Origin: an uncultured Pseudomonadota bacterium
GTDB taxonomy: Bacteria > Lernaellota > Lernaellaia > Lernaellales > Lernaellaceae
DNA: 5,461 nucleotides
Direction of reading: 5' to 3'
Assembly (NCBI GenBank): GCA_937967875.1
Contig: CALBTQ010000099.1
Location: forward strand, 1-5,461
In this document: positions 1 through 5,461 of the stretch, piece after piece
How the letters are laid out: the number at the start of each line of letters is the position of its first letter
Numbering within the stretch: the stretch's first letter is position 1
The notes under the pieces: model-generated
Seen by the model: the letters and a program-made list of their open reading frames with translations, nothing else
Databases searched by the model: none
What the model was told of the DNA's origin: nothing
Position numbers and translations under genes: made by a program

Positions 1-48
1 CGACCACCGAGATCTACACTCTTTCCCTACCCGACGCTCTTCCGATCT
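1..48 (+). other. Residual Illumina P5/TruSeq sequencing adapter (artefact)
   Basis: These 48 bases match the last 48 bases of the 58-base Illumina universal (P5) adapter, ending in the diagnostic GCTCTTCCGATCT. The only difference is C instead of A at position 31. This is library sequence that was not trimmed from a contig end, not genomic DNA. Read in the frame of the downstream gene it has no stop codon and encodes the recognisable artefact peptide [10 protein letters not shown], so an automatic gene caller could fuse 16 false residues to the CheY fragment. Genomic sequence starts at about position 49. Confidence 0.97.
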
Positions 49-201
49 GGCTGGAAAAACATGCCGTTCCTGATGGTCACCGCTGAGGCTGAAAAAGAGA
101 GTATTATCGCTGCAGTACAAGCCGGCGTGAGCAATTATGTCGTTAAGCCGTTCAAAGCGGAAGTGTTGAAAGAAAAAATCGAAAAGATTTTCGGAGTATA
201 A
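49..201 (+). CDS. cheY: Chemotaxis response regulator CheY, C-terminal fragment (5' end missing)
   Basis: This is the last 50 codons of a CheY-family single-domain response regulator. CheY is phosphorylated by CheA and binds the flagellar switch in the cytoplasm to change motor behaviour. The fragment aligns without gaps to E. coli CheY from about residue 77. It keeps Pro82, the switch Thr87 in LMVTAEA, Tyr106 (rotamer switch) and Lys109 in the VVKPF motif, and ends in the usual alpha-5 helix. The missing N-terminal part would hold the acidic pocket and the phospho-acceptor Asp57. Truncation is due to the contig end and adjoining adapter, not to a mutation. TAA stop at 199-201. G+C is about 45%, below the minus-strand genes here. 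Other CheY-like receivers are possible, but the TAEA...[12 protein letters not shown] run is specific to chemotaxis CheY. Confidence 0.92.
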   Translation, partial: GWKNMPFLMVTAEAEKESIIAAVQAGVSNYVVKPFKAEVLKEKIEKIFGV

Positions 202-400
202 GACAACACACTACATCCAAATGAATAATCTTTTGGGGCCATCTGATTCCGGTATAGAAAGCCAGAAAAAAATCCGATGAATAAAATAATCGAAGGTGAA
301 TAGACCTGACGATTATCTCGATCGGATTGAGCGACGACTTCAATTTCTATATGCACTCGGATTGCAGGTGAGACTTCGACCCAAGGGAAGGAGGGTCAGG
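202..400 (+). other. Intergenic spacer and 5' leader of the receiver gene
   Basis: This 199-bp stretch between the CheY stop and the next start holds no gene I can support. Its first 100 bases are AT-rich. I see no GC-rich hairpin followed by a T-run, so no clear intrinsic terminator for cheY, and no convincing sigma-70 or sigma-54 promoter. It contains an 8-bp inverted repeat (AATCCGAT at 271-278 and ATCGGATT at 321-328) and an 8-bp direct repeat (TCGGATTG at 322-329 and 357-364), both short enough to be chance. The receiver reading frame stays open back to a stop at 287-289, with a GTG at 296, but the ATG at 401 has much better start signals. Confidence 0.5.
388..394 (+). promoter_or_regulatory. 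Strong Shine-Dalgarno sequence that decides the start at 401
   Basis: AAGGAGG is a full 7-base complement to the 3' end of 16S rRNA and lies 6 bases before the ATG at 401. This supports 401 over the in-frame GTG at 296, which has no comparable site. It is also the only strong ribosome binding site in the window; the minus-strand operon genes have weak ones. Confidence 0.88.
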
Positions 401-772
401 ATGTCGGCCGGGAAACGCACCATTTTGGTCATTGAGGATGAGAAGACCATTTCGGACCTAATCTGTTGCATCCTCAACCGTTCGGGTTACCTCACCGCCA
501 CTGCGGCAACAGGAGCGGCAGCGGTATTGCTCCTAGAGCAAATGAACGATTACATCGACTTGATCATTATCGACTACAACTTGCCCGACATTACCGGCAG
601 CGAAATGATCAATCGGGTGGGAACCATCGTCCCGCGGGGCCGGATTATCGTCACCAGCGGTTATTTGCCCGAAATGCTGGAAGGCGTGGATTCGGACCAA
701 GTACACGGTTTTCTGCAAAAGCCGTTCAACATTGCGCAAATAAAACGGCAGGTCGCCAACGCGTTGAATTAG
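401..772 (+). CDS. Single-domain response regulator (receiver domain only)
   Basis: This 123-aa protein is just one CheY-fold receiver domain (Response_reg family) with no output domain, so it probably acts by protein-protein contact or in a phosphorelay in the cytoplasm. Visible landmarks are the acidic pocket Glu12-Asp13 in LVIEDE, the phospho-acceptor Asp58 in IIIDYNLPD, the conserved Ser86 in VTSGY (Thr/Ser switch position) and Lys107 followed by Pro-Phe in FLQKPF. All residues needed for phosphorylation are present. The SGY and FLQKPF wording resembles receivers attached to PAS-type hybrid histidine kinases more than chemotaxis CheY, so it is probably not a second CheY. The start at ATG 401 is set by the AAGGAGG site; a GTG at 296 would add 35 residues. 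The gene follows the cheY fragment by 199 bp, and its TAG stop overlaps the convergent minus-strand gene. The partner kinase is not in the window. Confidence 0.9.
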   Translation: MSAGKRTILVIEDEKTISDLICCILNRSGYLTATAATGAAAVLLLEQMNDYIDLIIIDYNLPDITGSEMINRVGTIVPRGRIIVTSGYLPEMLEGVDSDQVHGFLQKPFNIAQIKRQVANALN

Positions 773-2307
773 ACATCCTTTGCGCGGCGAAGATGGTAAA
801 CAAACAGCAGCAATAACAATCCGGCGATCAATGCCCCGCCGCCGATTGTCCACTGTATCCATATTCTTCTTTTTGTTCCGGTAACCGTTGCCGCCTGAAC
901 GATCGCTTCCGCCAATTGTTTTTCCACCTCATCCATACCGACCAGGACCTGATTGCCGATCGCGACAATCGGCGTCGGACCGTCGCGCTCGGTCAAATCC
1001 GCCAACATGGCTTGGTTTTGCGCATCGTCCACCGAACGATACGTGGCCAGAATGGTGCATTTCAACTCCGCGGCCATCGCCGGCAACAGTTCCTCCAACT
1101 CGTTGCATTCATCGCAGTGGGAGGCGAAAAAGACGGTCACCGATGCCGTTTGCGGACCATGGGCATAACTGCGGATGAAGGTCGCGGCCTTCGCTTCATC
1201 CAGACGCGTGGCCGTTTCGGTCAGCGAAACCTCGTAAAAACTTTCTCCGAACGAGTTGATCGCCCGTACGCTTGCTCCGTAATCGTCGGCCTCGATCAAC
1301 AGAAAATGATGGATCGCGTTGTAATAGCGAAAGATCCCTTCCTGCGGCTTTTCTATATTGAGCGCCGCCCCGCCGCCGCCGTTGGTGAAATAGTGCACGC
1401 CGTTTTCCACCTTATGCGAAAAGAAATGTGCACCGGAAAAAACGGCATTCACCTGAAACGCTTCGAAAATCGGCTGGAAAGTACGACGAATCGCGGCGGG
1501 GATTTTACCGGTGACTTCATAGACCGGCTCGTGCATCACCACGAACAAATAGCGGCTACCGTTCGCCCTCGCCTGCGCTAAATCGCGTCGCAACCACTGC
1601 GCCTGCGCTCCATCCGGAGCGGTTTGCGCTTCCGGTTGCGACGACGATTCCCACACATCGAGCACGGCCACATGCGCATTGCCGCGATCGAAACTGTACC
1701 ATCCGTCTCCGCGCAACAACGGGAACAGGCGACGCATCAGCGCGTCGGGCTGATCGCTCTGTCCGATGGCCGGATACAACGGTGCGGTGGCCAGCACGCT
1801 TTGTTCCAGATGAAAAAAATTGGCCCACAAGGAAAGATCGTCGCCCTTCTCGATGAAGTCGCCCGTGTGGACGATCGCATCGGGCACCACCGACTCGCGC
1901 AACGATTGCACCACTTCGCGATGAGCCAGATCGAAACTGTCGTCGCCGCTGCGCGTATCACCGTAGACCACCAGGGTCGTGCGACGGCTCGAAGCGGTGA
2001 TGAAGCTCGGCCACGGTTCGGGAGTGAGCGTTTGTCCGTTCACCGAGATCGCGTATTCGTATTGCACGTCGGGCTGCAAGCCATCAAACGCGAGGCACAC
2101 GGGCTGTTCGTCGGCCACCGACGACATCTCGCGCGATCGGCTTTCTTTATGACGCAACTGTACGGTATAGCGATCCTGCGCTTCCAGGTAAGCACATACG
2201 AGCATGACATCGGGGGCCGTCGCCTGCAGGTAAGGACCGAATTGCAACTCGGCGCGAGCCGCACCGGCAAAAAACACGAAAAACAGAATCGGCAGCAGGC
2301 GTTTCAT
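769..2307 (-). CDS. Exported FN3-metallophosphoesterase-thioredoxin fusion protein, C-terminally membrane-anchored
   Basis: This 512-aa protein has a Sec signal peptide (residues 1-19, cleavage after ARA), an FN3-like domain as in the N-terminus of purple acid phosphatases (about 20-105), a calcineurin-like metallophosphoesterase domain (about 110-360), a thioredoxin-like domain (about 386-475) and one membrane helix (482-503) followed by a basic tail, which predicts a periplasmic body with a cytoplasmic C-terminus. The phosphoesterase keeps GD117TR, GD150F and H259 (VVMHEP). The usual GNH[D/E] motif reads GQSD at 182-185, and the GHxH motif reads GAHF at 292-295, so several metal or catalytic ligands are altered. 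The thioredoxin-like part has Cys398-Asp-Glu-Cys401 and a cis-Pro candidate (Thr445-Pro446), so it looks redox-competent. It is the last gene of the operon; its ATG overlaps the preceding TlpA gene's stop by one base. Phosphatase activity is doubtful; a substrate-binding or redox role is inference. Confidence 0.87.
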   Translation of the reverse strand: MKRLLPILFFVFFAGAARAELQFGPYLQATAPDVMLVCAYLEAQDRYTVQLRHKESRSREMSSVADEQPVCLAFDGLQPDVQYEYAISVNGQTLTPEPWPSFITASSRRTTLVVYGDTRSGDDSFDLAHREVVQSLRESVVPDAIVHTGDFIEKGDDLSLWANFFHLEQSVLATAPLYPAIGQSDQPDALMRRLFPLLRGDGWYSFDRGNAHVAVLDVWESSSQPEAQTAPDGAQAQWLRRDLAQARANGSRYLFVVMHEPVYEVTGKIPAAIRRTFQPIFEAFQVNAVFSGAHFFSHKVENGVHYFTNGGGGAALNIEKPQEGIFRYYNAIHHFLLIEADDYGASVRAINSFGESFYEVSLTETATRLDEAKAATFIRSYAHGPQTASVTVFFASHCDECNELEELLPAMAAELKCTILATYRSVDDAQNQAMLADLTERDGPTPIVAIGNQVLVGMDEVEKQLAEAIVQAATVTGTKRRIWIQWTIGGGALIAGLLLLLFVYHLRRAKDV

Positions 2308-2822
2308 TAATCATCCGTAAGTCGCGTCAGCAGTTCGGTCAATGCCGCCTTTTCATCTTCGCCGAAAACCAGGTAGGAAGAATGAATACGACCGTCGACG
2401 CCGATGACAAACGTGGCCGGCAGCGCCTGCACACCGTAGGCCTTCATGATGCCCTGCCCTTCATCGAGCAGAAACGGATACGGCGTGGCGAGCCCCGCGG
2501 CCATAGACCGCACACGCTCGGCGTTTTCCGGGTCGACGACCACGCACAACACGGTAACGCGGCCGGAGAAGCGTTGCTGCACCTCGCTCAACAGCGGCAT
2601 TTCGTCGCGGCAAGGCGCGCACCAGGTCGCGAAGAACGTAAGCACCACCGGTCTTTTAAGTTCGGCGTTGAGATAGACGGTGCGACCGGTCAGATCGTCG
2701 GCGCGAAAATCGGGAGCCACGCGTCCGGCGCTTAACGGCGCGGACGGACGTTGGCAAGCCGCCGGCAAAAGACAAACGACCAGCACAAACAGCAGAAGCT
2801 TTCCCGTTGTCGCCCGGCCCAT
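2307..2822 (-). CDS. TlpA/ResA-type envelope thioredoxin, probable lipoprotein
   Basis: This 171-aa protein is a TlpA/ResA-like member of the AhpC-TSA/Redoxin thioredoxin-fold group. Such proteins act outside the cytoplasmic membrane, typically reducing disulfides, for example in cytochrome c maturation. Residues 1-22 form a hydrophobic signal peptide ending at Cys23 (LPAAC). This resembles a lipobox, but Pro at -3 is atypical, so lipid anchoring is likely rather than certain. Family features follow: APDF at 36-39, the FFATWC68APC71RDEMP active site and the cis-Pro in LPATF (Pro135). Length is normal for the family. The start at 2822 lies 3 bp after the preceding gene's TAG, and its TAA shares one base with the next gene's ATG, which supports translational coupling at both ends. 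Neighbouring proteins with CDEC and CLFC motifs are plausible redox partners by position; no cytochrome biogenesis gene is in view to favour that pathway. Confidence 0.9.
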   Translation of the reverse strand: MGRATTGKLLLFVLVVCLLPAACQRPSAPLSAGRVAPDFRADDLTGRTVYLNAELKRPVVLTFFATWCAPCRDEMPLLSEVQQRFSGRVTVLCVVVDPENAERVRSMAAGLATPYPFLLDEGQGIMKAYGVQALPATFVIGVDGRIHSSYLVFGEDEKAALTELLTRLTDD

Positions 2823-2825
2823 CGG

Positions 2826-4631
2826 CTACATCCCGAACACGTACAATTGATGGAAATGATACAGCAACAAAAACAGCATCGCCGGGGGGACGGTCAGCGC
2901 ATGCGCCATAACCAAAACGACACGCCCGCGCTTTATCCTTCCGGCCAGAGCGCGGTTCCACAACACCACAACGGAGGTGCCTCCCGCCATCGCCGCCACC
3001 AGCGGCAAGAGATTGTTCGTGCGTTCGTAAGTCCAGAAGAAAAACAGACCGCCCACGCAGGCGAACATGGTCAGAATGATGAAAGCAATCAGCCAGTCGC
3101 GTTTGGACGGAACCGCGCGCCGGATAATCGTCAGCAACAACCATGCGCCCAGTACGATCCAGGCGGCATAGCGAACGTATTCCCGGGCAATGTTGCGAGT
3201 GGATTTGCGCAGCTTGTCTTGAACCGATAGATGGAAGCTCGGCGGCACGACGGCAAGAGCTTTTTCATAAGCGACGACAGCCTGCCGATATTGTTTGTCG
3301 CGGTAGCGAATATCCCCCAGGGCGATGGCGGCCATGGCCGCGTTTTCGCTTTGCGGAAAACGATCGATCAGTGTTTGGTAGTGCCCTTGCGCCCGCGCAA
3401 TGTCGGTCGATTCCAAAACATGACCGAGCCAATAAAGCGCCTCTTCGGCCACCGCCGTTTGCGGAAACGCGTCGACCAGTTTTTCCACTTCGGTCACCGT
3501 GGGCAGCGCGTTATCGCGCACCAACGCCGACTTGGCCTGCTCGAAACGACGAAGCGGAAAGTATTCGTTGTCCGCATGCGCCGCCAGGTAAGCGAGCCGG
3601 TACTTGATGAGAATTACCCGGCGGCTGTCGGGATAGCGCACCATAAAATCGTTGTAAGCCGCGATGGCCTGCGGGTAGTTAAACAGCTTTTCATCCAGAA
3701 TGCGGGCGATGGAATAGTAGGCGTCCTCCACCGCATGCCGCTCCTCGTTTTCGCGGATAAAGGCGCGGTACCATTCGAGGCTTTCCATATAGCGGCCGGC
3801 CTCGAGCAGGCGATTGCAGAACAAGCAGCTCTTTTTCGTTTCCGGCGGCGCGGCGATGATCACATCCCGCGTTCGCTCCAGGCCCATTCCGCGCACCAGG
3901 GCCGCCTCGAATGCGTCGATTTCCAACCACATGGTCTGATGTTCAGTCAGCTTCATCGCACCGTCGCGATAACGATAGGTGCGGCCGGAAACGTACAGCG
4001 CATTTTCATCCCGTTGCGCATCGTACTCCGGAATGACGGAACAAATCGCCAGCACGGGCGTCTCGGCCGTCGGCGGCCGCTCGGCCAGCGCCCGCGTCAA
4101 CGAAGCCGTATCGGCCGCGAGAAGAATTTCGTATCGTCCGTAATTGAATCTGCTCACCGCTTCGCCCGGCATTTCCTTGATCAACACCGACGACGCTTTG
4201 TCGGCCAGCGGGCATTGCCGGGGCGCCAGATTGACAATGATGTCCGGCGGCGCCGTGGCGAATAATCCTTGGTCGCCGCAAGCGGGCGAGTCGTCGGACA
4301 ACACAATCAGATCGAAAACGCCGTCTTTGCCGGGCGCAGTGCGGAAATACTTCAATCGGTCGTGCTTGTGCAGGCGATATCCGTAACGGGTGGCCGGTTT
4401 CAATCCGGTGAGCGTCATCTGATGGCGAGCACTTTTTTCCTTCTCTTCAATCTGCCGGTCCAGCAAATCGCCTTCACCGTATTCGATCACAAACCTTTGG
4501 GCCGTTTCACTGGTCCAGGACAGCGTCGCGGTGAAAGGACCGATCGCCTCGAAGCGCAAAGCATCGTACGACGGTAAGGAAGCACATGCCGTCGACAGCA
4601 ACACAATAAAAATGATCGCCCAGGTTTTCAT
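2826..4631 (-). CDS. Lipoprotein with FN3-like domain, degenerate metallophosphoesterase fold, TPR repeats and four membrane helices
   Basis: I know no named family for this 601-aa protein. Visible parts in order: signal peptide with lipobox STAC (Cys16), FN3-like domain (about 24-100), a metallophosphoesterase-like domain (about 105-262), a CxxC (Cys269-Leu-Phe-Cys272), TPR-type helical repeats (about 275-465, with YPDS and FPQS between helices as in YbgF/BamD-type TPRs), and four hydrophobic segments (about 489-503, 513-533, 541-558, 571-591). The phosphoesterase-like part keeps the fold pattern of the operon's last gene product: PD-I-IVN for PD-A-IVH, FNYGRYEILLAAD for its FDRGNAHVAVLD, SGRTYRY for SGAHFFS. 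The bridging Asp, the GNH motif and the later histidines are gone (Pro137, Ser198, Arg217), so it should not be catalytic. Lipidation plus C-terminal membrane helices would fix both ends to the membrane, with the CxxC and TPRs in the periplasm. It starts 9 bp after the upstream gene. A scaffold role is inference. Confidence 0.8.
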   Translation of the reverse strand: MKTWAIIFIVLLSTACASLPSYDALRFEAIGPFTATLSWTSETAQRFVIEYGEGDLLDRQIEEKEKSARHQMTLTGLKPATRYGYRLHKHDRLKYFRTAPGKDGVFDLIVLSDDSPACGDQGLFATAPPDIIVNLAPRQCPLADKASSVLIKEMPGEAVSRFNYGRYEILLAADTASLTRALAERPPTAETPVLAICSVIPEYDAQRDENALYVSGRTYRYRDGAMKLTEHQTMWLEIDAFEAALVRGMGLERTRDVIIAAPPETKKSCLFCNRLLEAGRYMESLEWYRAFIRENEERHAVEDAYYSIARILDEKLFNYPQAIAAYNDFMVRYPDSRRVILIKYRLAYLAAHADNEYFPLRRFEQAKSALVRDNALPTVTEVEKLVDAFPQTAVAEEALYWLGHVLESTDIARAQGHYQTLIDRFPQSENAAMAAIALGDIRYRDKQYRQAVVAYEKALAVVPPSFHLSVQDKLRKSTRNIAREYVRYAAWIVLGAWLLLTIIRRAVPSKRDWLIAFIILTMFACVGGLFFFWTYERTNNLLPLVAAMAGGTSVVVLWNRALAGRIKRGRVVLVMAHALTVPPAMLFLLLYHFHQLYVFGM

Positions 4632-4640
4632 TTCCCCGGC

Positions 4641-5461
4641 TTACTTGCCCGCCAGACCGATGCGGTCCGGAGGAATGTCGGCCAGTTCGGGCGCGAAAAC
4701 GCGCGCCAGAATGTGCTTGACCGCATCGAGATCCATCTCCTCGGCGGGCAACGCAAATTGTTGACTGACGGTCTGTTGGCCGGCCTCGTCACGTTGCGCG
4801 GTTTCCTTCGCGACAAAGCGATAATAGGCGGAAGCCTCCGCCATCTTTTCGGCGGTTTTATCGGCGTCCTGACCGCGGGCCTGGCCCAAGCCGTCCAACT
4901 CGTAGAGCACCGAAAGCAAATAGACTTTGGTCAGCAACGAACGGAGCGCATCGAACGATTCGGCCTTGCCGGTTTTGACGTCGTTCAACAGATCGACGAA
5001 CCGCGTCTGGTATTCTTCGTTCAACCCAACCCACTGACTGCGCCGCAGGACGGTCGCCTGGATGACGGGCCGGGCCTTTTCCAGTTCCGCCCAGGACGCT
5101 TCATCTCCCGTTTTCGCTTGCAACGCTTGCAGGGCTTCGGTGAAATGCAGGTAGTGCGCATAATGGATCAACTTTTCGATCGTTTGGGCGTTGCCGTAGA
5201 TATTTTGACCCGCTTTCGCCTCGGTCAACGCACGTTGAATTTCCTCCGCCAACTTGATACCGAATCGCTGATCGGCCTGAGCGACATAGCCGGCCAGGTG
5301 CTGCGAAAACAACGCCTCCATCGCCGAAAAGTCGATCGGGCTGGTTTTCCGAAGCTTCATCAACTCCATAAACACATCCGCCAAGATGGGCGTCGGCGTG
5401 GCCGGCTGCGCTACCGGCGTCGCACTTACCGGCGCAACCGGTTGAACCTTTTCACAGCCAA
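4641..5461 (-). CDS. Helical lipoprotein, N-terminal signal peptide beyond the window (partial)
   Basis: I do not recognise this family. The visible 272 codons begin with Gly-Cys, which reads as the end of a lipobox, followed by a Pro/Ala/Val/Thr-rich linker of about 20 residues and then about 245 residues that look almost entirely alpha-helical. A TTG at 5384 could be taken as a start, but the frame stays open to the window end and the Gly-Cys plus flexible linker is typical of a mature lipoprotein N-terminus, so the real start is upstream, outside the window. One helix carries His-x-x-His-x-x-His (IHYAHYLHF, codons 5145-5165), placing three histidines on one face. The mature part has no cysteine other than the lipobox one, so it is not itself a thiol-redox protein. 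It is the first visible gene of the operon; the next gene starts 9 bp after its TAA. It is probably a periplasmic or outer-membrane-facing component of the same system. Confidence 0.78.
   Translation of the reverse strand, partial: GCEKVQPVAPVSATPVAQPATPTPILADVFMELMKLRKTSPIDFSAMEALFSQHLAGYVAQADQRFGIKLAEEIQRALTEAKAGQNIYGNAQTIEKLIHYAHYLHFTEALQALQAKTGDEASWAELEKARPVIQATVLRRSQWVGLNEEYQTRFVDLLNDVKTGKAESFDALRSLLTKVYLLSVLYELDGLGQARGQDADKTAEKMAEASAYYRFVAKETAQRDEAGQQTVSQQFALPAEEMDLDAVKHILARVFAPELADIPPDRIGLAGK

Noticed and set aside
233..258. TTGGGG and TATAGA as a sigma-70 promoter for the receiver gene
   Set aside because: The -35 match is poor and the spacer is only 14 bases; no sigma-54 GG/GC elements fit either.
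277..303. Eight-codon ORF that might be a leader peptide
   Set aside because: No ribosome binding site, no attenuator-like hairpins and no repeated amino acid; chance is enough to explain it.
296..400. GTG at 296 as the start of the receiver protein
   Set aside because: No Shine-Dalgarno sequence precedes it, while ATG 401 has AAGGAGG at ideal spacing and begins the receiver fold with a normal short N-terminus.
2307..2822. Assigning the thioredoxin to cytochrome c maturation (ResA or CcmG/DsbE)
   Set aside because: No ccm/res or cytochrome genes are visible, and the neighbours suggest another client; only the TlpA/ResA-type family level is supportable.
3231..4265. Long plus-strand open frame opposite the 601-aa gene, and similar ones at 916-1581 and 1624-2310
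   Set aside because: They lie antisense to well-supported genes, have Arg/His/Gln-rich translations with no recognisable domain or start signal, and are typical shadows in higher G+C DNA.
1..5461. CRISPR arrays, tRNA/rRNA genes, insertion sequences, riboswitches
   Set aside because: No regularly spaced repeats, cloverleaf or rRNA segments, transposase motifs or terminal inverted repeats were seen, and nearly all of the window is coding.

Overview
This looks like the edge of a draft or metagenomic contig from a Gram-negative bacterium. The first 48 bases are leftover Illumina P5/TruSeq adapter. Three secreted, lipid-anchored or membrane proteins with signal peptides, together with a CheY-type chemotaxis regulator, point to a diderm, motile or surface-sensing cell. 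Sampled lines of the minus-strand genes run about 50-70% G+C. The gene style (PAP-like phosphoesterases, TlpA thioredoxins, TPR lipoproteins) would suit a deltaproteobacterial or myxobacterial lineage or a related environmental phylum, but no marker here fixes the taxon.

Layout: 1-48 adapter. 49-201 (+) is the C-terminal 50 residues of CheY, cut off by the contig edge. 202-400 is an AT-richer spacer that ends in a very strong Shine-Dalgarno sequence. 401-772 (+) is a stand-alone receiver-domain response regulator. 769-5461 is a compact four-gene minus-strand operon that converges on the receiver gene with a 4-bp overlap.

In transcription order the operon encodes: (1) an all-helical lipoprotein whose signal peptide lies beyond the window; (2) a 601-aa lipoprotein with an FN3-like domain, a metallophosphoesterase-like domain that has lost most of its metal ligands, a CxxC, TPR repeats and four C-terminal membrane helices; (3) a TlpA/ResA-type thioredoxin with a CAPC active site; (4) a 512-aa exported protein joining an FN3-like domain, a metallophosphoesterase domain with several altered catalytic motifs, a thioredoxin-like domain (CDEC) and a C-terminal membrane anchor. 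Gene gaps are 9 bp, 3 bp and a 1-bp overlap, so co-transcription and translational coupling are very likely.

The strongest candidate for something undescribed is this operon: an envelope module pairing two decayed phosphoesterase-fold proteins with thiol-redox domains. One hypothesis is that the phosphoesterase folds serve as binding or scaffold domains while the TlpA protein and the CDEC domain exchange electrons or disulfides. That function is inferred from architecture only. The two response-regulator genes are on the other strand and nothing in the sequence ties them to the operon.
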